Part shown: one piece after another, positions 12,052 to 27,238 of the stretch
How positions within the stretch are numbered: the first letter of the stretch is position 1
Layout: each line of letters starts with the position of its first letter
Made by a program: the position numbers and the translations under genes
Assembly: GCA_003255025.1 (NCBI GenBank)
Contig: QANY01000292.1
Span: 62,001 to 126,000, forward strand
Direction of reading: 5' to 3'
Length of the DNA stretch: 64,000 nucleotides
Source of the DNA: Datisca glomerata
Taxonomy: Eukaryota; Streptophyta; Magnoliopsida; Cucurbitales; Datiscaceae
The notes under the pieces: generated by a model
What the model saw: only the letters and a program-made list of their open reading frames with translations
Database searches by the model: none
What the model was told of the DNA's origin: nothing

Positions 12052-12345
12052 GTTTGTTCTGACGCTCTAATTCCCGTTCTCGCTAAGGGTCTACTCTGAT
12101 ACTTCGATTTCCATTCTCGCTAGGGGTCTGCTCTGACGCTTCGATTTCCATTCTCGTTGGGGGTCTGTTCTGACGCTTCGATTTCCATTCTCGCTAGGGT
12201 ATGCTTTGATGCTTCGATTTCTGTTCTCGCTAAGGATCTGTTCTGATACTTCGATTTCTATTCTCGCTAGGGGTCTACTATGGTGCTTCGATTTCTGTTC
12301 TCGCTAGGGGTCTGTTCCGATGCTTCGATTTCTATTCTGACATTT
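12052..12345. repeat. Minisatellite of about 43-bp units in the 3' untranslated part of Gypsy element 1
   Basis: About seven imperfect head-to-tail copies of a unit built on GCTTCGATTTCCATTCTCGC then TAGGGGTCTGTTCTGA lie between the antisense gene and the 3' LTR. Units differ by substitutions and small indels. Plant Gypsy elements of the Tat type often have such variable tandem repeats at this place, and these can seed satellite arrays. Confidence 0.85.
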
Positions 12346-12685
12346 TGACTCTCCTCAATTATTTCTTTTATCGCTTCCTATTTTTGTGCTCAGATTTAAT
12401 GGCTGTTATTTATCTTTTTGTCAGAAAATGCCATCCTTCTTTCTAGTTGTCAACCCCTGAATAGGTGTTAGCAGTGACGATCCATTTTCCCCTACAGATT
12501 TCCCTTCAATCGAGCGCGTGTCAGTCATCATTCCATTTTTCTTGATTAATCTCTATAACCTTTCGTGTCCGAAGCAATATAATTCTTCCCTTCCCTTTCA
12601 TTTTGTTTATTTTCCTCTCTTCTTCTTCGTAGGTCTTCTGTTCTCTCTACTCTTCTTTTCTTTTCTGCTAGCAATTCCATTAGTC

Positions 12686-14727
12686 ATGAGTCGAGGTGGA
12701 GTTGAATTTAAGCCTACCGTTCTCCTAGTTAGGAATTCGACTGAGCTTAGTGAATTTCTTTATATTTTTCATATAGCCTTCCCTTCTGATGTTATAGTCG
12801 GATTAGGTGAGAGTAAAACACCAAGTCATCCTTGTAAGCCTCCATACTAAATAACCCTAAGCCCAATGTACTTTGCTTTGGGTCTTAGACTTCATTTCTC
12901 CCCATTTTTCCTAGAGTTCTTCCACTGGTGTGGTATTGCTCCTTCACAATTTACTCTCAGTGCCTATAGGATCCTTCTCAATTTTAAGGCTTTGAATCGG
13001 AGGTTTGGTTTGATTTGGGAGTCGACGAATTGAGATGCGGTTACGTAATTAAACTTAGAAATGAGATTTACTACATTTACAATCGAACTTCAGAAAATAA
13101 GGGGCCAATGGTGACCAATTTTCCCCCGGGTGACAAAAACTGGGAGAGGGTTGTTCTTTTGATTGGCGAAAATTGGGGCGGTGATGGCCGCTGGAGAATT
13201 CCTAGGAACTAGGGGACTTTCAGTAAGTAGCCGGAGCCCCATTTCCAAATTTTGTTTCTCTTTAAATCCGCCATTATTATTTGTTCTCTTTTTTTATGTT
13301 GATCCTCTCTTTTGTAGCAGATAAGCTTAAGAACAGGACGCCTTACATAACCCAGGAGACTGCACTGAAGTTAATCCTTGCTTTTCATTGCTGGCACAGA
13401 AAGTGGTATGATCTCCTAGACCCGCTAGGTCATGTCACAGTTTCCTGCTCTTAGCCCTCAAGTTCAGACGTGCCCCTTGTTGCGGTTCCATTGTCCGTTC
13501 TGCCACGAGACCTACCCATTGTTTCTCGTTCAGCTCCGTCTGTCACATCTAGTTCATCTTCTCCTTCCTACCCAGTGAGAGATTCACACCATTCTTCCCC
13601 CAGCAGTTTTGGTTCAGACTCTTCAGAGGAGAATATCTTACTTCAGAGAGTGAAGGAGAAACTAATCATGTCTAAATGCCTTCGTACCATGGTGGGTAAA
13701 GTTGGGAGGCGAACTCGCCCTAGATCAGACGAAACCAGCTCTTCAGGGATCCTCCCGTTCTGAATATTTCTTTCGTTCAAGGTGAGGATTAACCCTCCCC
13801 CCAGTTCTGCTACTCCTCCACTTCTCACTGTTCCCACACCAGCTCTGTCAGCCACTAGTCAAGACCCTGCTTCTAGATCTTAGGGTGTAGTTGGTGGTTT
13901 TGGCCATTGTTAGTTTAAGAAATTTGTTGATATACCATTAATAGTCTACTTCTTAGATGATGCTCAGTCTTCTCACGTAGTTGCCCGTGGGATTAATTTT
14001 GAGGTTGATTTGGTCAGGACTCGCAACTCAAGAGTTAGCGAACTCGTTTCCTCCCTTAGTCACGACTTAGTCAGAGTATGATTCTTTATCCTTTTCAATC
14101 TTAGTTATTCTCTTACGTTTTCTCACCATTTTTGTTTTCTCCTCAGGCCTTTATTCACCATAATGCTCTCCAAGAACATCATGTTGCTAGAGACTTAGCG
14201 TTGCAGAAACTTTGAAGGGATGTTGCTCATTCTTCTGGCATCATCGAAGGCCTTCATGGAGAAGTTGTTCAGTTGAATGAGTCAAAGTCTGTGCTTGATG
14301 AGACAGTGAAGAAGTAAGCGGCAGAAGTCGATGGGGTAAGGCAGGGATTCTAAGTCTGACAGAATCTCTGGGAGTTGCAAATGAGGCATTAAAGGTTGCT
14401 GATGAGTCTCTGGCAGCTATTGAGGCAAGCAAAGCCGAAGCTCAGGAACAAAAAGAGAAAGAGGTTGGAGAAGAATATCAGGCTCTTTTTTATGAAGCCG
14501 AGTAGGTAATCTATAGTGTGAGTTATAGAGATGGCTCAAAAAAGGCTCCTCCAAGGAAAACTCTTTGCGATGTTCCTGTTGTTGAGCAAAGTGAAGCCAC
14601 CATTTCTGCGGGCCGAGCTGAGATCAACCCTTCTAGAGTTGTTGATGATACTCCCCTCACAAAAGACGCATTAGCCCCCACTGAGATCTCTTCTGAAATG
14701 CAGAATAAGGATACTGCTTCCCTTTAG
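12686..14727 (+). pseudogene. Antisense gene of Gypsy element 1: 'putative gypsy type transposon' (Transposase_28, PF04195-like)
   Basis: This gene runs opposite to gag-pol. It may start at ATG 12686 (MSRGGVEFKP). Motifs across two frames match the family: SELSEFLYIFHI, PSDVIVGLGES, then FALGLRLHFSPFFLEFF and GIAPSQFTLSAYRILLNF at about 12850-13000. A serine-rich linker follows (13470-13763), then a coiled-coil tail (14150-14510, with ALQEHHVARDLALQKL and ANEALKVADESLAA) and an acidic C-terminus to 14727. Two introns are suggested: about 13223-13317 (GTAAGT to TTTGTAG) and 14076-14146 (GTATGA to CTCCTCAG). Several stops and frame changes show decay. The function of this family is not known; despite its name it is not a demonstrated transposase. 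Confidence 0.75.
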
Positions 14728-15064
14728 TTTTATTTTTATTATTTTTTAAGGTAATTTACAATTGTAACTTTTTATGTACTTACATCTTATGTAGAAGCTT
14801 TTTCATATTCCTTGCTTTTTATCTTCCTTCAAAGCTATATCAATCAGAATTATTAATCTGAGAAATTTTACCTTATAGACGTCTGTATGTATTACTTCTC
14901 TGACTTGAAGTGAAGTAATAATCTTTGGATAAGAATTTATGCTCTGAAGTTCTTTCCTTAATTCTGAACTGACTTTTTCTTTTCTGAAATGCCAAAGCTC
15001 TTGCGTTCGGGTTTGAACTTTCTAGTCTGAGTTCAGCTTCTGAAACTTTCACGTCATGAACTTC

Positions 15065-15443
15065 TTAGCTTTCTGGTGTGAGCTCTGCTCTACCTTCTGG
15101 TCTGAGCTCAGCTCTACCTTCTGGTTGGGGTTCAACTCTTGAAGCTTTTACTCTTGAAATTTTTTGTCTAAGCTCAACACTGGATTCTGGCCTGGGCTCA
15201 GTTCTTGAAGCTTTTTTTTGTTCATTCTCTTTCTTCTGTTCTTGCCCTTTGACCATAGCCGCTTGTGTTTCATTTCTTTTTTAGAGTAGGACTTATGTTT
15301 TACCCATCTCAAGGACTTACACATTTAATTCCTTCTGAGAGTAGGACATATGAATTGCCCCTCCTAACGACTTGCTCCCTTAGTTCCTTCTAAGAGTAGG
15401 ACTTATGAATTGCCCCTCTCAAAGACTTACACCCTTAGTTCTT
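15065..15443. repeat. Short tandem repeats downstream of the integrase gene, element 1
   Basis: Two adjacent arrays are present. At 15065-15225, imperfect units of roughly 21-36 bases around CTGAGCTCAGCTCTACCTTC encode on the minus strand an (S-R-x-E-P-x-P-E-x-R-A-E-L)-like repeat. At 15284-15443 there are three units of about 57 bases around GAGTAGGACTTATGAATTGC, each ending in CTTAGTTC or ATTCC-like text. They separate the end of pol from the antisense gene. Confidence 0.7.
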
Positions 15444-15509
15444 TGATGTGCTTTCCTGGAAGAAGAGTTAGAAGGTTGACACCATAGATTTTTACGTGGA
15501 AAACCCTTA

Positions 15510-18500
15510 CGGGAAAAGTATTCACGATAAAATCATAATTACATAAAGTACTTCTTTAAATGAGATGCATTCCATGGTTTTTGCCAAGTCTGCTCCTTCC
15601 TATGTTGTCAAGTAGTAATACTCAGTTCCTCCTATGCTGTTGATTATGTATGGTCCTTCCCAAGCTGGTCCAAACTCTTTCTGACTGAAAGACTTTTCTT
15701 AGGATTAGATCTCCTTTTTAGAATTCTGGCTTCTTCATTCTTTTCTAAAAATAAGATCTCCTTTTCTAATTATAACACGCTACTCTAATTAGGGCAGCTT
15801 CTTTTCGCTCCTCCAATTGATCCAGGCTTCTTCTAAGGAGTTCATTATTATGTTACTCATTCAATTATAATCCCACTGTTGGGCTTGCCAATTTTGACAG
15901 GAATCACTACTTCTTCCCCGAATTCTAGGCGAACGATGTTTCTTTGGTGGCTTCTCTAGGAGTAGTTCTATATGCCCAAAGTACAGCTGGTAGTTCCTCA
16001 ACCCATTTTCCTTTTGCGGACTCTGTCGTTTCCTCATGTTGTCGAGTATAATACGATTCGATCTCTCAGCTTGCCCGTTTCCTTGTTGATAGTATGGAGT
16101 AGAGAAACGATTGGTGATGTTTAGTCCTTCGCAGAAGTCTTTAACAATTTTTCCTGTGAAGTGTAGTCCGTTATCTGAGACCAATATCTTAGGTATTCCA
16201 TATCGACATATTATGTTTTTCCACAAAAACCCCTTGACTTCTGCTTCCCTGATTCTAGTGAAAGCCTCTACTTCTATCCATTTTATGAAGTTGTCTATGG
16301 CCACTAGCAAGAAGCTTCTAAGCTGGTGCTATGGGGAGTGGACCGATGATGTCGAGTGCCCACTGTATGAAAGGCCATGGTCTTGTTACTGTGTTCAGTT
16401 CTCCCGGAGCCATTCTGGTGATTGGGGAAAATCGTTGGCATTTGTCACATTTTTTCACATATTGCTTGACGTCTTGATGCATTCTAGGCCAGTAATATCC
16501 CTCATTTAAGACTTTGTGAACTAATGATCTTCCCCGAGTGTGGTTCCCACATACTCCTTCATGAATTTTTGCTAAGATATACTGCGTTTCTTTCTCCTTC
16601 AAGCATTTCAAGTACAGTCCTGAAAAATATTTTCAATATAATAATCCATTTATTAATACGTACCTTGCACTTTCTTGCTGGACTTTTTTCACTAAGTGTG
16701 TATCCTCAGGGAGTACTCCCTTTTCAAGATAAAGGGTTAAATCATGCTGTCAGTGGGTTCCGTTCCGATTTCCACTTCAGCAACGTTATTCGATGAGGGC
16801 TGAATACTTGGTTTCTTGAAGAATTCCATCGGTGCATTTCTTTTATGCTGGAATTGCAAAGATGCTCCTAAATTTGCTAGCGCGTTTGCGTGTCTATTTT
16901 CAGTCCTCGAGATTTGTTGAATCTCATATCTTGAATCGCAAAGATGATCCTAAATTTGCTACCGCGTCTGCGTGTCTGTTTTCAGTTCTCATGATTTGTT
17001 GAATCTCGTAGCTTTTGAACGAGTTCAGCAATTCTCTTGCCAGACGTTAATAACTTATCATTCTCTCATCTTTAGCAACGTATTCTCATGTTACATGTTT
17101 GACAATTAATATGGAATCACAACATATTTTCACGTTAGTTACCTCATATTCTCGTAACAAAGACATTATAGCTATTAAAGCTTCATACTCATCATCATTA
17201 TTCGATGCATTAAATCCAAATAAGATAGAATGCTCTAATGTTTCTTCGAATGGGGTTTGTACCACTACTCCTGCTCATGCTCCCTTATTGTTAGAAACAC
17301 CATCAACATATAGTTTCCAAGACTCGTTCTCCATTTCTTTAGGCTGTTCTGGACTAATTATTTTTCTCGTAAAAATATACTAACATGTGCCCCTTGATTG
17401 AAGTTCTGGGCTCATAATTGATCTTATACTGGTTTAGTTCGATTACCCATTTTTCCATTCTTCCATTTACCTCTGGGGAGTGCAGTGGACCTTTAACAGG
17501 CTTGTCAGTTAATACCTTAATGATGTGTCCCTCAAAGTAAGGTCTAAACTTCCTTGCAGTAGTTACGATCGCCAGTATTAATTTTTCTATCTTTTTCTAT
17601 CTTGTCTATGTTGCCACTAAGCTTTTACTGATGAAGTATATGGGCTTCTGCTTCTTTTTTTTCTTTTCTAATGAGCATGATACTTACAGTTATTTCTGAA
17701 ACTGCAACATATAAGAGGAGTTGTTCACCAGGCATTGATTTTGAGAGTAGTGGAGGTGTTGTTAAGTACTACTTGATTCTGTTGAAGGCCTTTTCGCACT
17801 CTTTGTCCCATTTGTCTGCAGAGTTCTTTCTCAGTTTATTAAAGAACAACTTGCATTTATCTGTTGACCTGAAAATAAACCTGTTGAGTGCCGTGAGTCT
17901 CCCAGTTAGTCCTTGAATTTCTTTTTTATTCCTCGGGGACTTCATCTCCATTATAACTTTCACCTGGCCTAGGTTAACTTCTATCTCTCGTTGGGTTATT
18001 AAGTGGCCAAGGAATTTCCCTACAGCAACGTCAAAAGTATACTTCTCCAGATTTACTGAGTTCTCTCTCAAGACTGAGAAAGCCTCATCTAGATCTTGGA
18101 TATGGTTTTCTCGTACTTTGCTTTCTACCAACATGCCGTCCATGTACACCTCCATATTTCTTCCAATCTGACTATGGAAAACTTTGTTCACCAATCTCTG
18201 ATATGTAGCTCCTGCATTTTCAACCCAAAAGGGCATTACTTTATAACAATAGATGTCATATTCAATAATGAAATAAGTTTATACTTGGTCAGGTTGAAAC
18301 AGTTTCGCCTGGTTATATCCAAAGTAGGCATCCATAAAGTTGAGGAGCTCATGTCCAGATGTGGCATCTACCATTTGGTCAATTTTGAGCAGCGGATAGT
18401 CATCATTTGGACAAGCTTTGTTTAAGTCGGTGAAATCCACATAGATTCTCCATTTGCCATTCTTTTTTCGTACCATCACCACATTGGTCAGCCACTTCGG

Positions 18501-19417
18501 ATAGCCAACTTCTCTAATGAATCCTGCGTTTAATAGTTTATCTACTTCTTCCTTTATTGCTTTGTTACGTTCAGGTACGAAACTCATTTTCTTCTATTTT
18601 ACTGGTTTTACCGCTGAACCCGTGTTCAACTTGTTAATCTCTTCTAGAATTCCCTACATTTCTTGCGCAGTGGTGGCAAAAACATATTTGTTCCTTCGTA
18701 GAAAGTCGATCAACATGTCTTTCTCTACTTGCTCGAGGCAGGTGTCGATGTTTGTCATCTTTTGTGTTCCTTCTTCTAAGCACACCAACTTTGTCTGTTC
18801 CCCTGCCTCGTACCTCAGGTCATCTGACCCGCCGTCCTTTGATTGCTATTGAGTTGCTTCCTTTGGCTCTCTGAGTTCTGCTTCTTATGTACACTTTTCT
18901 TTGCAGACTCCAATACAGTCACGGAATAGATGCAGGTTGAAGCCTGGTCTCCTTTGATGGTCTTGATTCCTTCCGGTGAGGGGTACTTTAACACTTGGTA
19001 GAAGGTTGACGGTACAGATTTTATTTTATGCAGCCATGTTCTTCCCAGAATGGTGTTGTACGGGGACAAAGTATCCAAAATCAAAAACTCAGTCATATGA
19101 TTAAAAGGTTCAGCTCTTACAGGGAGAGTAAGGATCCCCTCCGAGTAGCTCATAGCTTTATTAAAACCTATCAATGGTTGTGAGATCCCATGCACCTTCT
19201 AATCTCCCATTGACATCTTTTCTAACGTTGTCTGGCACAATATGTTAACCGTGCTTCCATCATTTACCAGAACTCTTCTCAAAAGGAAATTATCAACCTG
19301 TATCGAAATGACAAGTGCATCATTATGGTGTCCGTCGTGTTTGAGATCTAGATCATCAAATATTAACGGGAGATTCCCGTTGTCAGATGAGTGGTTCTCC
19401 ATGCACTTCTCCAACAT
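15510..19417 (-). pseudogene. Pol region of Gypsy element 1 (protease, RT, RNase H, integrase)
   Basis: Protease: VLVNDGSTVNIL near 19300, where Asn-Asp replaces the usual catalytic Asp-Thr/Gly, then ILGRTWLH at about 19045. Reverse transcriptase 18587-17769: KKNGKWRIYVDFTDLNKACP, then ENAGATYQRL and VYMDGMLVESK, with Met-Asp-Gly in place of the catalytic V-D-D. RNase H covers about 17768-17090. A second RNase H-like end is at about 17013-16840 (RTENRHANALANLGASL). Integrase zinc finger: HEGVCGNH and CDKCQRF (16590-16430). Core: WALDIIGPLP, LVSDNGLHF and [10 protein letters not shown] (16370-16060). The GPAWEGPY tail lies near 15670. Frames shift between domains and stops occur, so it is not translatable as one polyprotein. 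Confidence 0.85.
16850..17015. repeat. 82-bp tandem duplication inside the RNase H-like segment
   Basis: Two adjacent copies (about 16855-16931 and 16937-17013) share TTGCAAAGATG-like text, AAATTTGCTA, CGCGT, GCGTGTCT and GATTTGTTGAATCTC. On the minus strand each encodes the R-T-E-N-R-H-A-(N/D)-A-x-A-N-L-G end of an RNase H, so that motif is present twice in a row. A stop lies between them. Confidence 0.75.
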
Positions 19418-19799
19418 TGTCTTCTTACAGTACTGTTTCCTTTCCTTCCTTGTTATTCCTTCATGCTTAGTTAGTGCAATGATAGTGTTGACAACGCAAA
19501 TAGGTTGTTTCTCGTTGTCACGTTTTTCGTCGCCACTGTCTTCTTTTTTTGTCTCCTGTTTCTGCTATTCTCTTTTCATCAACTGGCCAGATATCCATCT
19601 TTTATAAGTTTTTAATAGATTCTTTAAGTTACAAGCAATCTCTGGTGTAGTGTCTGTTGTTCCTATGGAAAGAACAGTACTTATCATTGTCTTTATAATT
19701 GGGTTATTTTGTAAGTGGTGTTGGCCTTTTTAACCATGATTTGTCCTTAATCTGTTCTAAGATCTGATTCACTGGGAGGGTCAGCGATGTGTAGACATT

Positions 19800-21000
19800 G
19801 TTCCTTGGATGTACTCTACTCGATTCTTGTCTTTGATACTCTGTCCTTTCTCATTTTCCACCCCTTTCATTGGCTTTGTCTATCCTGTCAGTTCTCTTCC
19901 TTTCTGATCTGGAGTTCCTTTCTCGCTTCTGTGATTCTTCCTTTTCTTGTTCGTTTACTTTCAACAGACTCTTTTTTTCTTCTTCTAGTGTGATATAAGT
20001 CTGAGCCCTTTGGAAAGTCTCTGCCATAGATAAAAGTTTTGTTTTGGACAATTCTTCGAATAATGATGAGTTTGGTCCTAACCCTCTTCTAAAAGCTAGT
20101 CTGGCCATCTGATCATCATAATTTCTTACCTTCGTCATTTCATCTTTGAATAAATGGGTGTACTCCCGTAAAGATTCTCCTTCCTTGACGTGATCGTGAG
20201 GAGGTATTATGTGTCCTCCATTACTGCTTGATATGTTGAGTATTGTTCCAGAAAGACTGGAAATAAAATAGCAAAGTTAGTAATCGAATGAATAAGAAGC
20301 GAATGATACCATTTTAAGGTCGTTATGTCTAGACTGGTTGAGAACATTCTACACATTAACTCATCATCATGCTGATACAGTGTCATTATCTGCCTGAAAC
20401 GGCGGAGATGATCGATTGGATCTGTCTTCCCTTCGTAACATTTGAATTTAGGTACAACAAATTTCTTGGATATATGAGCCGCCAGAATCTCTAGACTCAA
20501 CGGGGTATGGGTGAAAGATTCAAGGTTTCTTTTTTCAGTAATCCTCAGGTTCCTCATCTCCATCATCTTTCATTCCAATAATTCTTCTGTAGCTTCCTTA
20601 GTAATAATTTTAGATTGGCGCATCTCCTCTTCAGACTCATTTTCTCGGTTCTGAGACTGGATTCCCCCTTCTTCTCGTTGCATGTTTCTATTATTCTCGT
20701 GGTTTTCTTGTCTAGCCTCTCGCCTGTTATTCTCCAAACAGATGTCTTGTTCTTCGTTATTTGCTCTTGGCTGACCTCAGCAAGCGTCAGAGCCATCTCT
20801 TGTTGAAGAGCATGGATCTGTTCTTGCATAGCTCTCCACGTATCGCGCTGCATTTCTGCATTTCGTTCTTCCATCTCTCACATCCCAATCAAAATTGTTT
20901 GGAGTATCTCCGCTAGTGGGGTCGGTTGATCTATTTGGTCATTAGTGTTTATGGCTTCATTGTCTCCATTATAGGCTATGTTGGATCTAGTTACAAGCAT
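19800..21000 (-). pseudogene. Gag region of Gypsy element 1
   Basis: Gag forms the virus-like particle of the element. A likely start is the ATG at 21000-20998. A stop interrupts the frame near 20880, and the Gln/Glu-rich N-terminal part continues to 20563. The conserved retrotransposon gag segment follows (20540-20210): FVVPKFKCYEGKTDPIDHL, RFRQIMTLYQHDDELMCRMF, TLKWYHSL. It continues at 20138-19851 with DQMARLAFRRGLGPNS and QRAQTYITLEEEKK, ending in a Lys/Arg/Glu-rich tail. At least two frame breaks separate the blocks. Confidence 0.82.
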
Positions 21001-21045
21001 GTTTAGTGTTTTTAGGTGGGTTTCTCGAGCGTTTTCTCTCGACTC

Positions 21046-21063
21046 TCAACAAGAGCACCAAAA
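21046..21063 (-). other. Primer-binding region of Gypsy element 1
   Basis: Directly inside the 5' LTR the minus strand reads TTTTGGTGCTCTTGTTGAG. TGG a few bases after the LTR is the normal start of a tRNA primer site. It does not match the common initiator-Met primer site (TGGTATCAGAGC). Which tRNA it matches was not determined. Confidence 0.5.
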
Positions 21064-21599
21064 TGAAAAGGAAATTTTTCCTCTAAAATAGAAAATACCA
21101 AGAGCAGAGAAAATAAACACGAGAGTAAGTAATTTGCAATGGCTTGTATTTGATGATCCTCCAGTTTATAATTTGGCCTGTATTTATAGGCTTGTAATAC
21201 AACTTAATTTCTGAAACAAAGAAAGAATAAACGAAATATTCTTTGAGATTGAGTTTATCTTCCAGGATTTGTTTCATCTTTTAGGTGAATAAATGAACAT
21301 TGCTTATCAGTATTAACAACTTTCTGAATTTGAATTATTTCGCGGAGGCGAATCTGACGATTGTAGTGATTGCTACCAGCTTTGCTATGATGATGATTCC
21401 GTCGCTTCTCTGACTTTCGTTACTTCCTATACGACCTTTATACTTCAGCTACCTTGGTTAGACGAGTAGCTTTAGATCAGCTTCTTCAGATCTGCCAACA
21501 TGACAAATTTAACTATTCCCATAATACTTCAACGATATTTGCTTTAATTATTTTTCTTCTTCGCTGATGTGGCCGAACACCGAGAATTATTCCTGTTCA
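21064..21599 (-). repeat. 5' LTR of Gypsy element 1
   Basis: This 536-bp partner of 11321-11844 runs from TGAAAAGGAAAT to CCTGTTCA on the plus strand. It is followed at once by the TTCGG duplication. Confidence 0.88.
21181..21189 (-). promoter_or_regulatory. Probable TATA box of the 5' LTR, element 1
   Basis: The minus strand reads CTATAAATA here, in the middle of the LTR, the expected place for the Gypsy promoter. The same block is kept in the 3' LTR near 11441-11449. Transcription would start about 25-30 bases further along the minus strand. Confidence 0.5.
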
Positions 21600-21604
21600 T
21601 TCGG
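21600..21604 (+). repeat. Target-site duplication TTCGG of Gypsy element 1, right
   Basis: Perfect repeat of 11316-11320 directly after the right LTR. Confidence 0.9.
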
Positions 21605-22594
21605 TATTCTAGCACTACTGAAAATGTTTTCTTTAAGGTGTGTACATTTTATAAATACAATTCAAAACGTACGTGCTTTGCACGCATTCAACTAATTTAA
21701 AACATACATATAATGTTAAATTGATGCTAACATTGAAATTAATATATCATCTTTATAAATTATTCAACATCTAAACTAAAAGTAAAATAGTAATAATAAT
21801 AGATTGCTTATAATATTAAAATTATAATGCTATTTGAATAGTATAGGAAATAATTTTATTTCATCAATTTGTCATATTCTTAAGAATAATTATATCATAT
21901 TAAGAGATTTCTCATAATCAAAATATACTAATGTATTTTTATAAATTTATTTATATGAATTTTCATACTATAGATAACATAAATAATCTGAATATCTAAT
22001 TTATAAATTTATAATGAATAAATTATTATTGACTTATAATTGAATGTTTATTATAAAAAATATTGAAATCAATATAAGGGTATTCACATATCTTATTACA
22101 TAAGATTATTAAAATATTTTATTTTATTGACTATAAATAAATTATTATCAAATAAAAAATAATATATTATCAAATGAACTAAATGAGAAAATAGTTAAAA
22201 TACATAAATTATGTTATGTTTTAATAAATTTTAAATGCATAAAACGAATCAAGAGTTTTTGTCTTTTAAATCTATTTTAATATAATAATACAGTATAAAA
22301 AATCTGCTTTTGATTCGGAGTCGGGCTGTGGCATCCGACAGTCCCTGATCCAATAACAAAATCAGTGACTGCGATCCACGTCGGCACTCAACCAACCACA
22401 AACTAAAAGTAACCCTGGTTAGTTGGCAGAGCCTAAGTTTGGTTAAAATTAACCCTCAGGATTTTGCCAAACGACATGGGAGCCCGCGTATTAAAGTACT
22501 GAAATTCTCCACCGATCAAAAGCCTGCGGCCATTTCTCCTGAGGAAGCAAAAGCCAACTGACCACCAATATCCTCTATCCAACGCAGTATTAAC
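21605..22594. promoter_or_regulatory. Intergenic DNA and presumed promoter / 5' UTR of the CGS gene
   Basis: 21605-22290 is very AT-rich with no coding signal. From about 22310 the base composition becomes balanced (TCGGGCTGTGGCATCCGACA, CGTCGGCACTCAACC), as expected for a promoter and leader of an expressed gene. No TATA box or start site could be fixed with confidence. Confidence 0.4.
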
Positions 22595-25808
<3,214 letters not shown>

Positions 25809-27238
25809 AAGCATGTCACTTAATGCTGCTGTCTCTGTTTTGGTGCTTTTTATTTCGATAGTTCCTTTCTTTTGTTTAATGAACGCACCTTCACATCAAT
25901 GAGCCGAGGAATAACTGTTGTCTTTGTTGATGATGTATCCATTTCAATTTTCGAACATGGAAAATTAACTGAGATTAAGACTTCAAATTTTAACTTTGTT
26001 TCTTTGGGGGATCTTTTTCGGTTGTTGGGGGGAGAGCTACCTTAGTATTTTTTTTCCTTTTTGAAACTGAGGTACCTTAGTATCAAATGGCCTAATTTGT
26101 GCTACTTATTTGTTCTTTTTTCACATTTTTCTTTGTTAAATGATAATAATTTATCCAAATGCAACATGTGATCAAGAATCGTACTCTTCTCACTATTTAA
26201 TAAATAATGATTATACTGATTTTGATTTGAAAGAATGTGTTATTATCTGGTTTTGCCATTGTCATAGCCAATTCTAGTCATGGTTAACCTTAGCTTTGCA
26301 GTCATCTTCATTCAACAGAACAAGTTGAAGATATATATATATATATATTTTCCTGCAACAAAACAAGCAGTCCACTGAAAAAAGAAAAAACCAAGTCCTG
26401 CCCTCTGCCAATAAAATCACATTTTTTTTTCTTAAATTATGCTCTATAATTCAAATTCTAATTTTCTAATTCAAGAAATCATATCCAACATGCAACTGCA
26501 ATTATTATCAAAATTGTATAAATGCATGTCCTCCTCCATAATACAAACAGAATTTATAAAATAATGGGAGAGGTGTAAGTCGTTTGATAAAGTTGATATG
26601 AATGTGAAATCAATATATAGTAATGGTTAAAATGAAAAATAAAATATCTTTACGTGGTTTGGTCAAAATGTAAATTATAATCTTATATTTTTTTTTTTAG
26701 ATTTTTACAATCTTATAGTTTGAGAAACTTCAAAAGACACCATTCTGTGATGAATTTTTCTTAAAACTGATGGAAATTTAACTCTATTTTTCAAACTTTC
26801 TTCTTCTTCCACAAAGAACTTGATTTGCGTACCCGAAAAGAATCATCAAGAAATTGTGGAAAATTTTAGCATTTTGATCATCAAATGTCAAACCCTAAGT
26901 TTTCTCATTTTCTTCCCCTTTCTCCCTTTTCGCTTATCTCATGAGAACTCTCTCTCTTTCAACTGTAAAAGAGACGAAAAAAATAGTAAAAATATTAAAA
27001 GAAAATAAAAGTTAAGGAAAATATAAAAGTTAAGTTTAACAATCACCGTTAATTTATGCTAGCGGAAGTTAGTCACGCGCTATTCACATGTGTTTTTAAT
27101 GTCATATTTAACGGAAATATATATTTTAAAGTTTCTCAAACAACATTTGTATAAAAATATGAAAAAAAAAATTAAAAATATAATTTACACTTTGATCAAT
27201 CTGTAGGAATATTTTATATTTTAACTTATATTAAGACC
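25809..27238. other. CGS 3' UTR and AT-rich intergenic DNA
   Basis: The first 150-200 bases after the CGS stop are T-rich and probably the 3' UTR (TTTGTTTAATGAACG near 25875). A TA run lies at about 26330-26350 and A/T homopolymers are frequent. Short open frames here show no recognisable protein. Confidence 0.35.

Larger units (their letters stand above)
11321..21599 (-). mobile_element. Ty3/Gypsy retrotransposon of the Tat type (element 1), complete length, decayed
   Basis: The element reads on the minus strand: right (5') LTR, primer-binding region, gag, protease, reverse transcriptase, RNase H, integrase, an antisense gene, a tandem-repeat region, left (3') LTR. Both LTRs start TG and end CA, and a perfect TTCGG duplication flanks it. 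The Tat assignment rests on the protein motifs, on an extra RNase H-like segment after the first, and on the antisense gene between integrase and 3' LTR, as known in maize Grande. The two LTRs differ at many positions and by a small indel, and all genes are broken, so the insertion is old. Confidence 0.88.

Noticed and set aside
12052..12345. CRISPR array
   Set aside because: Units are directly contiguous and imperfect without unique spacers, the host is a plant, and the location fits a retrotransposon untranslated region.
26820..27008. A short plus-strand frame downstream of CGS
   Set aside because: It is low complexity with a Phe-rich to Lys-rich drift and no homology. It lies in AT-rich spacer DNA.
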